Below the pieces are notes generated by a model. That model worked only from the letters and a program-made list of their open reading frames with translations, was not told the DNA's origin and did no database searches. Shown here in pieces: positions 52,110-62,478 of a stretch of DNA of 64,000 nt. The stretch lies in assembly GCF_000743355.1 (NCBI RefSeq), contig NZ_JQEI01000015.1, positions 124,001 to 188,000 on the forward strand. Reading direction: 5' to 3'. Positions within the stretch are counted from its first letter, which is position 1. The number at the start of each line of letters is the position of its first letter. Made by a program: the position numbers and the translations under genes. This DNA is from Serratia sp. Ag1. GTDB taxonomy: Bacteria; Pseudomonadota; Gammaproteobacteria; Enterobacterales; Enterobacteriaceae.

Positions 52110-53234
52110 TTATCCCTCCTGATGAGTGGCAGGTGCCTGGGCTAACAGATTGCGTACCCGGCTCTGCATCAGTTTTTCCAACAGTGGCTGACTCTTCAAC
52201 TGTTGTGGCACATCCATGGAGATCGGCTGTTGGCTCAGATTGTCCAACTCATCCAGGAACGCTTTGGTGGTTGGGTCGGTGGTATCGAAGTAAGCGCGTA
52301 CCCAGGTAGAAACGGTTTCCAATGACTGTTTATACACTTCGTTCTGATGGCGGGGGACGGCCTGTGCCGCCACCAGCAGACGCGAACGGATGTTCTCACG
52401 CAGGTAGATATCCTGATTCGGTGCCAGCAACGGTTCCGCATGGGTATCACGGCGGCGGATGGTGATGAAGTCAGCCATAAAATTGTGCCAGCTTTTGGTC
52501 AGGTTCTGGCGCCATTCGCTCAATGAACTGGAAAGCTCGCTGCTGTCTTGGTCCATCGGGGTTTCATCTTTATTGTTATCCGCCAGGCGCAGGTTATCTA
52601 CCTGATTGGAAAGCTGATTGACCTTCAGGATAATGCCGTCAAAATCCACTTGGGCAACGGCAGAGAGTGAGCCTATGTCTTCAGTGATGGCACGGCGAAT
52701 GTCGATTAAGCTGGGATCGTTCATTTCTGCCAGGCTGGCGTCGGCGCTTTTCAGCAGGGTTGCTGCGGTAGTGACATCCTGATCGCTCCACAGTTTGCGG
52801 CCCGCCATTTTCACCAGGAAGTCGGCCTGTGCCAGTAGCCAGGTCTTGGCGTCGCTGCCGGAGATGGTGGAAACTTTCTCCTGCAATTCATTTAACTGGC
52901 GGGCGAGGGTGGTTTGCTCGTGATCGGTGGCATCCAGCGTTTTGGCTTGCTGCTGTAATAAGGCTTCCAGCGCGCTTTTCCCCTGCAACTGGTTCTGTCT
53001 CAGCTCAGTCAATTGCTGCACCAAACTCTGGTTGGCAGCGATCAGCACTTGTGCCTGTTGATGCGTATGGTAATAACCGCCAACACCCAGGGCGATGACC
53101 AGGACGATTGCGATCGCACCCAGCATCGGGCCGGTACTTTTCCCTTTAGGGCGATCGGAATCTGGCTGTTGAGGGCTCTTGACCGCAAGGGTTGGCTCTT
53201 CAACTGGGGCGGATGGAGTGTTTTGTTCCGTCAT
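52110..53234 (-). CDS. hemX: Heme-operon membrane protein HemX
   Basis: A 374-residue bitopic protein, sometimes listed as a putative uroporphyrinogen-III methyltransferase, though I see no SAM-binding methylase motif. From ATG 53234 (MTEQNTPS) it has an acidic/proline-rich head, one membrane helix (about 38-57), a glutamine-rich coiled-coil region and conserved blocks [19 protein letters not shown] and [20 protein letters not shown] (in part). An upstream in-frame ATG at 53249 adds five residues. It lies 22 nt after hemD. Confidence 0.93.
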   Translation of the reverse strand: MTEQNTPSAPVEEPTLAVKSPQQPDSDRPKGKSTGPMLGAIAIVLVIALGVGGYYHTHQQAQVLIAANQSLVQQLTELRQNQLQGKSALEALLQQQAKTLDATDHEQTTLARQLNELQEKVSTISGSDAKTWLLAQADFLVKMAGRKLWSDQDVTTAATLLKSADASLAEMNDPSLIDIRRAITEDIGSLSAVAQVDFDGIILKVNQLSNQVDNLRLADNNKDETPMDQDSSELSSSLSEWRQNLTKSWHNFMADFITIRRRDTHAEPLLAPNQDIYLRENIRSRLLVAAQAVPRHQNEVYKQSLETVSTWVRAYFDTTDPTTKAFLDELDNLSQQPISMDVPQQLKSQPLLEKLMQSRVRNLLAQAPATHQEG

Positions 53235-53256
53235 AATGGCACATCCCATAGTCTGG

Positions 53257-53997
53257 TTATTGTAGCGCGCGTATCAGCGCGTCATTATCAGCGTTATCAG
53301 CTACCCGTATTGAGCTCCAGCCCAATTCTTGCGCGAGGTTAGCCAAGCGTTCACTGACGACTATCAGGCGGCAGCGTAACAGCCATGAAGAACGATAGTA
53401 ATCAGGAACTAAATTATAGAGTTGTTGTAACATTTCACCGCTGGTCACTACCAGCGTATCGACACCGGCACGCTGCCAGTGGGCACTTTGCTCGGTGCCA
53501 TCATAGTGAATCGGGCTGCGCTGGTAGCATTCATAATAGCGGACAACGGCTCCGCGCTCACTCAGCGTACTGCCCAGCAGCTCACGGCCTCCGTTGCCGC
53601 GCATGATCATTACCTGTTTCCCCGCCAGTTTCTGCAAGGCTGGCAGCAGCAGCAGTGTTTCGCTGATTTCACGTTCGCGCGGGTATTCTACCGGCAGGCT
53701 GCTGATACGGTGCATGGCCAGTGCGGTGGTGCGGCCAATCGCATAATAAAGCAAGTGAGTAGGCCATTGAAGCCCGGCACGGTTAATCACGGAATTAGCA
53801 TAGTTGACCGCGTGCTGCGACAGCGCGAATACCAGATCGCCATCGTTTAACTGTGCCAACGCCTGGGGGAGTTGAGCCAGATCCGCTCCGGGGGCAAAAT
53901 CAATCAGCGGCGCATGATAGGCAACCTGGCCAAGCTTGCGCAACCGCCCTACCAACTGTTCCCCTGCCGGAGACGGGCGGGTTACCAGAATGGTCAT
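53257..53997 (-). CDS. hemD: Uroporphyrinogen-III synthase HemD
   Basis: Cyclises hydroxymethylbilane with inversion of ring D to uroporphyrinogen III, the branch point to heme, siroheme and cobalamin. It is 246 residues, as in E. coli. The family is weakly conserved; recognised parts are [33 protein letters not shown] and [13 protein letters not shown]. Its ATG overlaps the hemC stop by 4 nt. Confidence 0.95.
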   Translation of the reverse strand: MTILVTRPSPAGEQLVGRLRKLGQVAYHAPLIDFAPGADLAQLPQALAQLNDGDLVFALSQHAVNYANSVINRAGLQWPTHLLYYAIGRTTALAMHRISSLPVEYPREREISETLLLLPALQKLAGKQVMIMRGNGGRELLGSTLSERGAVVRYYECYQRSPIHYDGTEQSAHWQRAGVDTLVVTSGEMLQQLYNLVPDYYRSSWLLRCRLIVVSERLANLAQELGWSSIRVADNADNDALIRALQ

Positions 53998-54935
53998 GCC
54001 GGAGAGTTTCCCTGATAAACATCCTGCAGGATTTCACGGGCACCTGCGGCCAGCAACTCTTCCGCCAGCTCAACACCCATCTGCTCGGCCAGAGCGGCAG
54101 GGCCACGGCGTTCACCGCGCACCATCAGGCTGCCGTCTGGCGCGCCAACCAGCGCCCGCAGCCACAGTTGATCGCCTTCCAGTTCGGCATAGCTGCCGAT
54201 AGGTACTTGGCAGCCGCCCTCAAGCCGGGTATTCATCGCGCGTTCTGCGCGAACGCGAACTTCGGTGACATGATGGTTGAGCGGCGCGAGTAGCGCGCGG
54301 GTTACCGCGTCGTCAAGGCGGCATTCAATACCTACGGCACCTTGGCCGACGGCAGGGAGGGATTCTTCTGCACTGAGTGGGCAACGGATCCGGTGCTCCA
54401 GGCCCAGGCGCTTCAAGCCGGCGACGGCCAAGATAATAGCGTCGTAATCGCCATTATCCAGTTTGGCTAAACGGGTGCCCACGTTGCCGCGTAGATCGCG
54501 CACCAGCAGATCGGGACGACGGGCGCGTAATTGGCACTGGCGGCGCAGGCTGGAGGTGCCGACCACGCTACCGAGTGGCAGTTGATCGAGGGAGGAGAAA
54601 CGGTTGGAGACAAAGGCATCACGTGGATCCTCACGCTCGCAAATAGTCACTAATCCCAAGCCTGCGGGGAACGCGACGGGCACATCTTTCATTGAGTGCA
54701 CGGCGATATCCGCCCGTCCTTCCAGCAGAGCCAGCTCCAGTTCTTTCACGAACAGGCCTTTGCCACCGACTTTGGCCAGCGGCGTATCCAGAATAATATC
54801 GCCGCGAGTGACCATAGGCACCAGTTCGACCTGCAGGCCGGGGTGGCTTGCCATCAGACGCTGCTGCACATAGTGCGCTTGCCACAATGCCAATGGGCTT
54901 TGGCGGGTGGCGATTCGAATAATTTTGTCTAGCAT
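53994..54935 (-). CDS. hemC: Porphobilinogen deaminase HemC
   Basis: Polymerises four porphobilinogens into hydroxymethylbilane. From ATG 54935 ([18 protein letters not shown]) it has 313 residues, the E. coli length. Catalytic Asp84 (HSMKDVP) and the dipyrromethane-cofactor Cys242 ([10 protein letters not shown]) are at the expected positions. An upstream ATG at 54956 adds seven residues and is less likely. It is the first gene of hemCDXY, divergent from cyaA. Confidence 0.97.
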   Translation of the reverse strand: MLDKIIRIATRQSPLALWQAHYVQQRLMASHPGLQVELVPMVTRGDIILDTPLAKVGGKGLFVKELELALLEGRADIAVHSMKDVPVAFPAGLGLVTICEREDPRDAFVSNRFSSLDQLPLGSVVGTSSLRRQCQLRARRPDLLVRDLRGNVGTRLAKLDNGDYDAIILAVAGLKRLGLEHRIRCPLSAEESLPAVGQGAVGIECRLDDAVTRALLAPLNHHVTEVRVRAERAMNTRLEGGCQVPIGSYAELEGDQLWLRALVGAPDGSLMVRGERRGPAALAEQMGVELAEELLAAGAREILQDVYQGNSPA

Positions 54936-55237
54936 GCGGGTTACCGTTTTTGTCATTCACCGTCCATCCTACCACTGAGTAGGCAAACTGTCAGTGCAAG
55001 AAGCCACAGGCGGAGAAAGGATAAGGGAATCAATGAGGCAGGAGGAAATGTCAGGGCTGGGTAAATCATTTAAAGAGGCGCGAGAATAAGTGTGTCGCTT
55101 TCCCTCCTTTACGGTCAATCGGCAAGGTGTTAGATTGATCACGTTTCCAGCAATAAGTCGTCAAATATTCTTCTAATCTAAAGACGCGGATGGAATACGG
55201 GGCTTTTTCAAGTACCAGAACAATCGGGCGAGACGTC
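54936..55237. promoter_or_regulatory. hemC / cyaA divergent region with CRP-like box
   Basis: These 302 nt separate hemC from cyaA. TGTTAGATTGATCACG (55128-55143) fits the CRP core TGTGA-N6-TCACA with two mismatches. It closely matches the CRP site I recall over the main E. coli cyaA promoter, where CRP-cAMP represses adenylate cyclase. A precise hemC promoter could not be assigned. Confidence 0.7.
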
Positions 55238-57793
55238 TTGTACCTCTACATCGAGACACTGAAACAAAGACTGGATGCGATTAACCAACTGCGTGTTGAT
55301 CGTGCCCTGGCGGCCATGAAGCCTGCGTTCCAACGGGTGTATAGTCTGCTGCCTACCTTATTACACTACCATCATCCGCTGATGCCGGGTTACCTCACTG
55401 GTAACGTTCCCCATGGCGTCTGTCTTTACGCCCCTGATGAAATCCAGAACGATTATCTTACTGATTTAGAAGAGAAGTGGGGAAGCCCGTTTGAGCCAAT
55501 CGCCTGCGGTGAACTGCCGATTACCGGCGTTTACACTATGGGCAGCACTTCATCGATTGGCCAGAGTTGTACGTCTGATCTGGATATCTGGGTGTGCCAT
55601 CAGTCCTGGCTCGACAACGAAGAGCGCAACCGTCTGCAGCAAAAATGTAGCCTGCTGGAAAAGTGGGCGGCATCAATGGGGGTTGAGGTCAGCTTCTTCC
55701 TGATTGATGAAAACCGCTTCCGCCACAATGAAAGTGGCAGCCTGGACGGTGAGGACTGCGGTTCTACCCAACATATATTGTTGCTGGATGAGTTCTACCG
55801 TTCTGCGGTGCGCCTGGCTGGAAAACGCATCTTGTGGAACATGGTGCCGGGCGAAGAAGAAGCACATTACGACGAATATGTCCTCTCGCTGTATGCGCAG
55901 GGGGCATTAATGCCGAATGAATGGCTGGATCTTGGCGGGTTGAGCACGCTTTCAGCCGAGGAGTACTTCGGTGCCAGCCTGTGGCAACTGTACAAGAGCA
56001 TCGATTCGCCGTACAAAGCCGTGTTGAAAACGTTGCTGCTCGAAGCGTATTCGTGGGAATACCCCAATACGCAACTGCTGGCGATGGATATCAAACAGCG
56101 CCTGCATCAAGGGGAGATCGTCTGTTTTGGCCTTGATGCCTATTGCATGATGCTGGAACGTGTTACCCACTATCTGACACAAATCAACGATACCACCCGC
56201 CTCGATCTGGTTCGCCGTTGTTTCTACCTGAAAGTCTGCGAAAAATTGTCGCTGGCTAAAGCCTGCGTGGGTTGGCGGCGTGAAATTCTGGGCCAATTGG
56301 TCAGCGATTGGGGCTGGAGTGAAGAACGCCTGGCTATTCTTGATAATCGCGCCAACTGGAAGATCGAACGCGTCCGCGAAGCTCATAACGAGCTGCTGGA
56401 CGCGATGATGCAGAGCTACCGTAATCTGATCCGTTTTGCTCGCCGTAATAACCTCAGCGTCAGCGCCAGCCCGCAGGATATTGGCGTGCTGACCCGCAAG
56501 CTGTATGCCGCATTTGAAGCACTGCCGGGTAAAGTGACGCTGGTGAACCCGCAGATTTCACCGGATCTTTCGGAAAGCGATTTAACCTTCATCCACGTAC
56601 CGGCGGGCCGTGCCAACCGCACCGGTTGGTATCTGTATAATCAGGCACCGTCGATGAGCACTATCGTTAGCCATCAGCCGCTGGAATATAACCGCTACCT
56701 GAACAAACTGGTGGCCTGGGCCTATTTCAATGGCCTGCTGACGCCGCAGACCCGTTTGCATATCAAGAGCGGCGATATCTGCGATACAGCCAAATTGCAG
56801 GAACTGGTTGCTGATGTATCGCATCACTTCCCACTGCGTTTACCGGCTCCGACACCGAAAGCGCTGTACAGTCCCTGCGAAATCCGCCATCTGGCGATTA
56901 TCGTCAACCTGGAAAACGATCCGACAGCGGCTTTCCGTAATCAGGTGGTGCACTTTGATTTCCGTAAACTGGACGTGTTCAGTTTCGGTCAGCAACAGCA
57001 ATGCCTGGTCGGCAGTATTGATCTGCTGTACCGCAACTCGTGGAATGAGGTGCGCACCCTGCATTTCAGCGGTGAACAGTCGGTGCTTGAAGCGTTAAAA
57101 ACCATTCTGGGCAAAATGCATCAGGATGCCGCACCGCCAGAGTCGGTCGAGGTATTCTGTTATAGCCAGCATCTGCGTGGCTTGATTCGTACCCGTATTC
57201 AGCAGTTGGTTTCCGAGTGCATTGAACTGCGTCTTTCCAGCACCCGCCTCGAGCCGGGCCGTTTTAAAGCGGTGCGTGTCGCAGGGCAAACCTGGGGGCT
57301 GTTCTTTGAACGCCTGAGCGTGTCGGTGCAAAAGCTGGAGAACGCGGTGGAGTTTTACGGGGCCATTTCTCACAACAAACTGCACGGTTTGTCGCTCAAG
57401 GTGGAGGCCGATCAGGTGCATTTGCCTGCGGTAGTTGATGGTTTTGCCAGTGAAGGGATCATCCAGTTCTTCTTCGAAGACACCAAGGATCAGAAAGGCT
57501 TCAACGTTTATATTCTGGACGAATCGAACCGCATTGAAGTTTATCACCATTGCGAAGGCAGCAAAGAAGAACTGGTGCGCGATGTCAGCCGTTTCTACTC
57601 TTCATCACACGATCGCTTTACTTACGGTTCCAGTTTCATCAACTTCAACTTGCCGCAGTTCTATCAGATTGTGCAGCTTGATGGCCGCACTCAGGTGATC
57701 CCATTCCGCAGCAATACACTATCGAACCTGTGCGCCACTTTTTCTGACAATCATCCTGCCCAGCCGCTGAGGCAGCAGTTCCAGCTGAATTAG
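55238..57793 (+). CDS. cyaA: Class I adenylate cyclase
   Basis: Makes cAMP from ATP; activity in enterobacteria is raised by phosphorylated EIIA(Glc). The TTG at 55238 gives [16 protein letters not shown], the conserved N-terminus with the same unusual TTG start as E. coli, and 851 residues. The ATG at 55190 adds 16 residues not in the family. The N-terminal catalytic half holds the nucleotidyltransferase signature GSTSS with Asp114 and Asp116; the C-terminal half is the glucose-sensitive regulatory domain. The weak start and CRP box both point to deliberately low expression. Confidence 0.97.
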   Translation: MYLYIETLKQRLDAINQLRVDRALAAMKPAFQRVYSLLPTLLHYHHPLMPGYLTGNVPHGVCLYAPDEIQNDYLTDLEEKWGSPFEPIACGELPITGVYTMGSTSSIGQSCTSDLDIWVCHQSWLDNEERNRLQQKCSLLEKWAASMGVEVSFFLIDENRFRHNESGSLDGEDCGSTQHILLLDEFYRSAVRLAGKRILWNMVPGEEEAHYDEYVLSLYAQGALMPNEWLDLGGLSTLSAEEYFGASLWQLYKSIDSPYKAVLKTLLLEAYSWEYPNTQLLAMDIKQRLHQGEIVCFGLDAYCMMLERVTHYLTQINDTTRLDLVRRCFYLKVCEKLSLAKACVGWRREILGQLVSDWGWSEERLAILDNRANWKIERVREAHNELLDAMMQSYRNLIRFARRNNLSVSASPQDIGVLTRKLYAAFEALPGKVTLVNPQISPDLSESDLTFIHVPAGRANRTGWYLYNQAPSMSTIVSHQPLEYNRYLNKLVAWAYFNGLLTPQTRLHIKSGDICDTAKLQELVADVSHHFPLRLPAPTPKALYSPCEIRHLAIIVNLENDPTAAFRNQVVHFDFRKLDVFSFGQQQQCLVGSIDLLYRNSWNEVRTLHFSGEQSVLEALKTILGKMHQDAAPPESVEVFCYSQHLRGLIRTRIQQLVSECIELRLSSTRLEPGRFKAVRVAGQTWGLFFERLSVSVQKLENAVEFYGAISHNKLHGLSLKVEADQVHLPAVVDGFASEGIIQFFFEDTKDQKGFNVYILDESNRIEVYHHCEGSKEELVRDVSRFYSSSHDRFTYGSSFINFNLPQFYQIVQLDGRTQVIPFRSNTLSNLCATFSDNHPAQPLRQQFQLN

Positions 57794-57903
57794 TCTGGCA
57801 CCATCGTCCTTAGTTGATCAGCCTTAAAATTAAAACAGGTATAGATATGTCCCTAACTTGGGGATAAAATACTTTCCTGTCAAGGATAGCTAACGGTGTT
57901 GCA

Positions 57904-58242
57904 ATGGAAGCGTTGTTTATTGAACTTCCGCCATTTGAGCGTTACCGATCAGAATATCTAACCGATGATGAATTTCGCGACTTGCAACAAACGTTGTTGA
58001 AGAACCCTGAGTGTGGTGACGTAATCAAACACACTGGCGGGTTACGAAAAGTTCGCTTTGCGGATTCAAGACGGCAGAAAGGTAAGCGGGGTGGAATTCG
58101 AGTGATTTATTACTGGTATCTGGAGAAATCACAATTCCTGTTGTTCACTTTGTATGACAAAGACCAGAAAGATGATTTGACCAGACCACAGCAAGAGTTG
58201 CTGCGTGGAATGCTCGAACAGGCGAAGAAGAGGGGGAGTTGA
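57904..58242 (+). CDS. RelE/HigB2-type toxin
   Basis: A 112-residue protein resembling the ribosome-dependent mRNA interferase HigB2 of Vibrio, by shared segments such as ECGDVIKHTGGLRKVRF and GKRGGIRVIYYW and by the overall lysine/arginine-rich core. The toxin is first and the antitoxin second, the order seen in higBA modules. The start ATG at 57904 lacks a strong ribosome site. Its TGA overlaps the next ATG by one base. The pair is inserted between cyaA and cyaY, which are closer neighbours in E. coli. Activity is inferred from family only. Confidence 0.85.
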   Translation: MEALFIELPPFERYRSEYLTDDEFRDLQQTLLKNPECGDVIKHTGGLRKVRFADSRRQKGKRGGIRVIYYWYLEKSQFLLFTLYDKDQKDDLTRPQQELLRGMLEQAKKRGS

Positions 58243-58553
58243 TGAACGAGCGTAACATTTTTGCAGAGCTTCAGGAAGGCATGGAGGCTTGGGGGGAACA
58301 TAATGCGGGCAAAAAAACGCTGCGCACCCATCGGGTCAGTGCCAAGATGCCATCAATGACCCCGGTAGAGCTGAAAGCTGTGCGCGAAAAATTGAAGCTA
58401 TCACAGGCCGTTTTTGCTCAGTACCTGCATACCGGCGTGACGACCTATCAAAACTGGGAACAAGGTTTGGCAAAGCCGAACAAACAAGCAGTATTGTTGA
58501 TCAAAATGATCGACAGATACCCCCAAACGCTGGCCGAGCTGGCGACGCTTTAA
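58242..58553 (+). CDS. HigA2/NadS-like XRE antitoxin
   Basis: A 103-residue DNA-binding protein with an N-terminal toxin-binding segment and a C-terminal helix-turn-helix (VREKLKLSQAVFAQYLHTGVTTYQNWEQG, in part, about residues 48-76). The segment KKTLRTHRV and the WEQGLAKPN motif match HigA2-type antitoxins. The ATG at 58242 follows AGGGGGAG by 3 nt and overlaps the toxin stop (TGATG). It should neutralise the toxin and repress the operon. A TCCC...GGGGA inverted repeat at about 57851-57864 before the toxin is a possible operator. Confidence 0.85.
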   Translation: MNERNIFAELQEGMEAWGEHNAGKKTLRTHRVSAKMPSMTPVELKAVREKLKLSQAVFAQYLHTGVTTYQNWEQGLAKPNKQAVLLIKMIDRYPQTLAELATL

Positions 58554-58573
58554 ACATGGTCAACTTGTTGTCT

Positions 58574-58595
58574 GGGGCGTAATAATTCACGCCCC
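58574..58595. terminator. hairpin between toxin-antitoxin and cyaY
   Basis: GGGGCGT and ACGCCCC (7 bp, 8-nt loop) lie between the convergent antitoxin and cyaY genes. There is no T run, so this is a weak or bidirectional terminator. Confidence 0.5.
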
Positions 58596-58605
58596 GTGGC
58601 CTCAT

Positions 58606-58926
58606 TCAACCAAAACTGACCGCTTCCCCTGCCTGAGCGCTGGCAGCTTCGCTAAGTAATGCATAGAACTCACGAGCGCTGCGATCGCAGAACCAGGTGC
58701 CGTCACGATAGTTAAAATGATAACCCCCGGCTTTGGTGGCCAGCCAGACCTGATGCAGCGGCTCTTGGCGGTTGATAACGATCTTGGTGCCATTTTCGAA
58801 GCTCAACGTCATCACACCACCGTTGGTTTCGTAATCAATGTCCGCATCGCCATCAAAATCATCCAATGTCTGTTCAATATCAAGCATCAGTTGGTCGGCT
58901 AACTGGTGAAACTCGCTGTCGTTCAT
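58606..58926 (-). CDS. cyaY: Frataxin-like protein CyaY
   Basis: Iron-binding modulator of Fe-S cluster assembly at IscS. It is 106 residues, same as E. coli, with the acidic first helix ([19 protein letters not shown], in part) and the beta-sheet surface [26 protein letters not shown], in part. It reads opposite to lptM, about 75 nt away. Confidence 0.96.
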   Translation of the reverse strand: MNDSEFHQLADQLMLDIEQTLDDFDGDADIDYETNGGVMTLSFENGTKIVINRQEPLHQVWLATKAGGYHFNYRDGTWFCDRSAREFYALLSEAASAQAGEAVSFG

Positions 58927-59004
58927 ATTCGATTCCTATTGCTTTTCATGATCCACCTGCGATTATAGTGAGCTTGGACGCATGAATTACAGGCATTAAT
59001 GCAA

Positions 59005-59178
59005 ATGAAAAAACAACTACGCTATGCGCTGATGGCCGTTTTGCTGGCTGGGCTTTTGGGTTGTGGCCTGAAAGGCCCGCTGTACTTCCCGCCGAATGAC
59101 AAACCAGCGGCACAACCGACGACAAATGCTGATAATCTAGGCAAAAATCAACCACAACCCGCTGGCACTCAGCAATAA
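59005..59178 (+). CDS. lptM: Lipoprotein LptM (YifL)
   Basis: A small outer-membrane lipoprotein of 57 residues that in E. coli helps LptD mature with LptE. It has a lysine-rich start, hydrophobic signal and lipobox LLGC (Cys20), directly followed by the family motif GLKGPLYFPP, then a proline/glutamine-rich tail. ATG 58999, two codons upstream in frame, has a better-spaced AGG (58991-58993) and could be the true start. It lies upstream of dapF, as in E. coli. Confidence 0.93.
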   Translation: MKKQLRYALMAVLLAGLLGCGLKGPLYFPPNDKPAAQPTTNADNLGKNQPQPAGTQQ

Positions 59179-59261
59179 GCGTCGATGAGCACCCCGTCAC
59201 AACGGTGGCCGCAGCCACCTGGATGTCAGACGGATAGCGCGTCCAGATAGCGGAGTATGAT

Positions 59262-60086
59262 ATGCAGTTCTCCAAAATGCACGGCTTGGGTAACGACTTT
59301 ATGGTGGTCGATGCCGTAACACAGAATGTCTATTTTTCACCTGAGCTGATCCGCCGTTTGGCCGATCGGCATTTGGGCGTGGGTTTTGATCAGATGCTGA
59401 TCGTAGAACCGCCTTATGATCCAGAACTCGATTTCCATTATCGTATTTTCAATGCTGATGGCAGCGAAGTGGCGCAGTGTGGTAACGGAGCCCGCTGTTT
59501 TGCCCGCTTTGTCCGGCTGAAAGGGCTGACTAACAAGCGTGATATCCGCGTCAGCACTCAGACCGGGCGCATGGTGTTGAGCGTGACTGACGACGATCTG
59601 GTTTGCGTCAATATGGGTGAGCCCAACTTCGATCCGCAGATCGTGCCGTTCCGCGCCACCAAGGCAGAAAAAACCTACATCATGCGCGCGGCGGAGCATA
59701 CTGTATTGTGTGGCGTGGTCTCGATGGGCAACCCGCACTGTGTTTTGCAGGTGGACGATGTCAAAACCGCCAAGGTTGAATTCCTCGGCCCGGTGCTGGA
59801 AGGGCACGAACGTTTCCCTGAGCGTGCCAACATCGGTTTTATGCAGGTAGTAAGTCGTGAACACATCAAACTGCGTGTTTACGAGCGTGGAGCCGGTGAA
59901 ACGCAGGCTTGTGGCAGCGGTGCTTGCGCGGCGGTAGCGGTCGGCATTCAGCAAGAACTGCTGTCAGAAGAGGTACATGTAGAACTGCCGGGCGGCAGCC
60001 TGCATATCCGCTGGAAAGGGCCAGGTAACCCCTTGTTTATGACTGGCCCTGCGACCCATGTCTATGATGGATTTATTCATTTATGA
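59262..60086 (+). CDS. dapF: Diaminopimelate epimerase
   Basis: Interconverts LL- and meso-diaminopimelate for lysine and peptidoglycan synthesis. It is 274 residues with catalytic cysteines Cys73 (AQCGNGARC) and Cys217 (ACGSGAC). The last bases overlap yigA (ATGA at 60083-60086). It heads dapF-yigA-xerC-yigB, a conserved enterobacterial operon. Confidence 0.98.
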   Translation: MQFSKMHGLGNDFMVVDAVTQNVYFSPELIRRLADRHLGVGFDQMLIVEPPYDPELDFHYRIFNADGSEVAQCGNGARCFARFVRLKGLTNKRDIRVSTQTGRMVLSVTDDDLVCVNMGEPNFDPQIVPFRATKAEKTYIMRAAEHTVLCGVVSMGNPHCVLQVDDVKTAKVEFLGPVLEGHERFPERANIGFMQVVSREHIKLRVYERGAGETQACGSGACAAVAVGIQQELLSEEVHVELPGGSLHIRWKGPGNPLFMTGPATHVYDGFIHL

Positions 60087-60787
60087 AGAGTATAGAGGAC
60101 CAGGCAGTGACAGGTATCGAGCTTGAGGACGAGGTCATCATGCAGTATCTGCTACAGAATCCTGATTTCTTTATCCGCAACGCGCGCCAGGTGGAACAGA
60201 TGCGCGTACCGCACCCGGTGCGTGGCACGGTTTCACTGGTGGAATGGCATCTTGCGCGGCAGCGCAACCATATCGCCCAGTTAGAAGAAGAGATCACCTT
60301 GCTGATGGAGCAGGCCAGCGCTAACGAAACGTTGTTCGCCCGTTTGCTGCATCTGCAGGCCGATCTGGCCACGGCCAGCAGCCTGCAGGATATGCTTAAC
60401 CGTCTGCAGCGCTGGGCGCGTGGTTTTGGTTTGGCGGGGGCCAATATCCGCCTGTTTAACGAGTGCTGGAATATCGGTGCTCCTTCCGATTTTACCCATC
60501 TTGGCCTGGCGCGTTCAGCGTTTGAGCCTTTGCGTATTCAACGGCTGGGCAACCAACCGCATTATCTCGGCAGCCTTAACGGCCCTGAGCTGTTGCTGCT
60601 GTTACCGCAGGCAAAGCAGGTGGGATCGGTGGCGCTGTCATTGCTTGGGGAACAGGGCGAACTGGGCATGGTGATTTTCAGCAGCCGTGACACGCAACAT
60701 TACCAGCAGGGGATGGGCACGGCGATGCTCGATCAACTGGCGCGTATGCTGCCGGTGCTGCTGGAACGCTGGATCGAACGCGCATGA
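60083..60787 (+). CDS. yigA: DUF484 / GAF-like protein YigA
   Basis: A 234-residue protein of unknown function, conserved between dapF and xerC. The N-terminal helical part ([15 protein letters not shown]) and coiled-coil stretch (about 60-85) precede a GAF-like domain. It overlaps dapF and xerC by 4 nt each, so it is translated with them. No catalytic residues were recognised. Confidence 0.93.
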   Translation: MKSIEDQAVTGIELEDEVIMQYLLQNPDFFIRNARQVEQMRVPHPVRGTVSLVEWHLARQRNHIAQLEEEITLLMEQASANETLFARLLHLQADLATASSLQDMLNRLQRWARGFGLAGANIRLFNECWNIGAPSDFTHLGLARSAFEPLRIQRLGNQPHYLGSLNGPELLLLLPQAKQVGSVALSLLGEQGELGMVIFSSRDTQHYQQGMGTAMLDQLARMLPVLLERWIERA

Positions 60788-61695
60788 GCCTCTCAGCGGC
60801 CAGCCTGCAACCGCCGGTGGACGCTTTCCTGCGCTATCTTAAGGTTGAGCGTCAGCTCAGCCCGCTTACCCAAATCAGCTATGCGCGTCAACTGCAGGCG
60901 CTGATCGCGCTGGCGACCGATCTCGGCGTCAGCGAATGGTCGATGCTGGACGCCGCGCGCGTGCGCCAATTGGCGGCGCGCAGCAAACGCGCCGGGTTGC
61001 AGTCTTCCAGCCTGGCTTTGCGCCTTTCGGCGCTGCGCAGCTTTCTGGATTGGCTGGTCAGCCAGGGCGTGCTGAGTGCCAACCCGGCGAAAGGGATCCG
61101 CACGCCGCGCAGTGGCCGCCATCTGCCGAAAAATATCGACGTTGATGAGATGAATCAACTGTTGAACATCGATCTCAACGATCCGCTGGCGGTACGCGAT
61201 CGCGCCATGCTGGAGGTCATGTACGGTGCCGGGCTGCGTCTTGCCGAACTGGTGGGGCTTGATTGCCGTTATGTCGATCTGGCGGCAGGTGAGATCTGGG
61301 TGATGGGCAAAGGCAGCAAAGAGCGCAAACTGCCGCTTGGCCGCATGGCCGTCACCTGGCTGCAACACTGGCTAGCGCTGCGCGATCTGTTTGCACCAGC
61401 TGACGATGCGATGTTTCTTTCCAACCAGGGCAAACGTATTTCTGCCCGAAATGTGCAGAAGCGTTTTGCCGAATGGGGCGTGAAGCAGGGCGTCAACAGC
61501 CATATTCACCCGCATAAGCTGCGCCACTCTTTTGCCACCCATATGCTGGAATCGAGCGGCGATCTGCGCGCGGTGCAGGAGTTATTGGGCCATGCCAACC
61601 TGACCACCACACAAATTTATACCCACCTCGACTTTCAACATCTGGCGAAAGTGTATGATGCTGCGCATCCACGCGCCAAACGGGGGAAATCCTGA
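60784..61695 (+). CDS. xerC: Tyrosine recombinase XerC
   Basis: With XerD resolves chromosome dimers at dif and is also used by some plasmids and phages. It is 303 residues (E. coli 298). The catalytic set is complete: Arg152, Lys176, His244, Arg247, His270 and Tyr279, each shifted by four from E. coli. The N-terminal SAM-like core-binding domain covers about residues 10-100. The start overlaps yigA and the stop overlaps yigB (TGATG). Confidence 0.97.
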   Translation: MSLSAASLQPPVDAFLRYLKVERQLSPLTQISYARQLQALIALATDLGVSEWSMLDAARVRQLAARSKRAGLQSSSLALRLSALRSFLDWLVSQGVLSANPAKGIRTPRSGRHLPKNIDVDEMNQLLNIDLNDPLAVRDRAMLEVMYGAGLRLAELVGLDCRYVDLAAGEIWVMGKGSKERKLPLGRMAVTWLQHWLALRDLFAPADDAMFLSNQGKRISARNVQKRFAEWGVKQGVNSHIHPHKLRHSFATHMLESSGDLRAVQELLGHANLTTTQIYTHLDFQHLAKVYDAAHPRAKRGKS

Positions 61696-62411
61696 TGCAT
61701 TTTTACCGCCCGCTGCGCCCGTTGGCGGCGCTGACCTTCGATCTGGACGATACGCTGTACGACAATCGCCCGGTGATCATTCAGACCGAGCAGCAGTCGG
61801 TGGCCTTTTTGCAGAACTACCACCCAGGCTTGAGTGGTTTCCTGTCGGCAGATTTTCACCGCTTGCGCCAGGAACTGCGCGAGCAGGATCCAGAGATTTA
61901 CCACGATGTTACCGAGTGGCGCTGGCGAGCGGTCCACTTGGCGCTGAGCCGCCAGGGTTTGCGCGATGCCGAAGCCGCGATAGGTGCGGATGCCGCCATG
62001 CAGCATTTTGCCCTGTGGCGTAGCCGTATTGATGTGCCGGAAGCCACCCATACCACGCTGCAGGCGTTGGCACAGCGCTATCCGCTGGTGGCGATCACCA
62101 ATGGCAATGCCGATCCGGCATTGTGTGGCCTGGAGGGTTATTTCCAGTTTGTGTTGCGCTCAGGGCCGGATGGCCGCGCCAAGCCGCATCAGGACATGTA
62201 CCAGTTGGCTGCCGCAAGGCTGGGTGTGGCAGCGGAGCAGATCCTGCACGTTGGTGACGATCTGACCACCGATGTGGCGGGTGCACTGCGTTCCGGCCTG
62301 CAAGCCTGCTGGATCAACGATCGTCAACGTAGCCTGATGCAGGCCGATGACAGCCGTCTGCTGCCGCACATCGAAATTTCACAGTTGGCATCGCTGACAG
62401 CGTTGTTATAA
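61695..62411 (+). CDS. yigB: FMN phosphatase YigB (HAD family)
   Basis: HAD hydrolase that in E. coli dephosphorylates FMN to riboflavin. It is 238 residues. The nucleophile motif is [10 protein letters not shown] near residue 17; motif II is ITNGN, the lysine lies in AKPHQDMY, and motif IV is [14 protein letters not shown] cap domain occupies about residues 20-110. It shares one base with the xerC stop and is separated from uvrD by 67 nt holding a LexA box. Confidence 0.95.
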   Translation: MHFYRPLRPLAALTFDLDDTLYDNRPVIIQTEQQSVAFLQNYHPGLSGFLSADFHRLRQELREQDPEIYHDVTEWRWRAVHLALSRQGLRDAEAAIGADAAMQHFALWRSRIDVPEATHTTLQALAQRYPLVAITNGNADPALCGLEGYFQFVLRSGPDGRAKPHQDMYQLAAARLGVAAEQILHVGDDLTTDVAGALRSGLQACWINDRQRSLMQADDSRLLPHIEISQLASLTALL

Positions 62412-62424
62412 TCCTTGCGACAAT

Positions 62425-62440
62425 CTGTATAAATCTCCAG
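62425..62440 (+). promoter_or_regulatory. LexA (SOS) box of uvrD
   Basis: CTGTATAAATCTCCAG fits CTG-N10-CAG and resembles the E. coli uvrD operator. A perfect 16-nt palindrome, GGAAAGCATGCTTTCC (62442-62457), follows at once in the leader. Confidence 0.8.
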
Positions 62441-62478
62441 TGGAAAGCATGCTTTCCCTTTACCAATCAATGGTGCCT

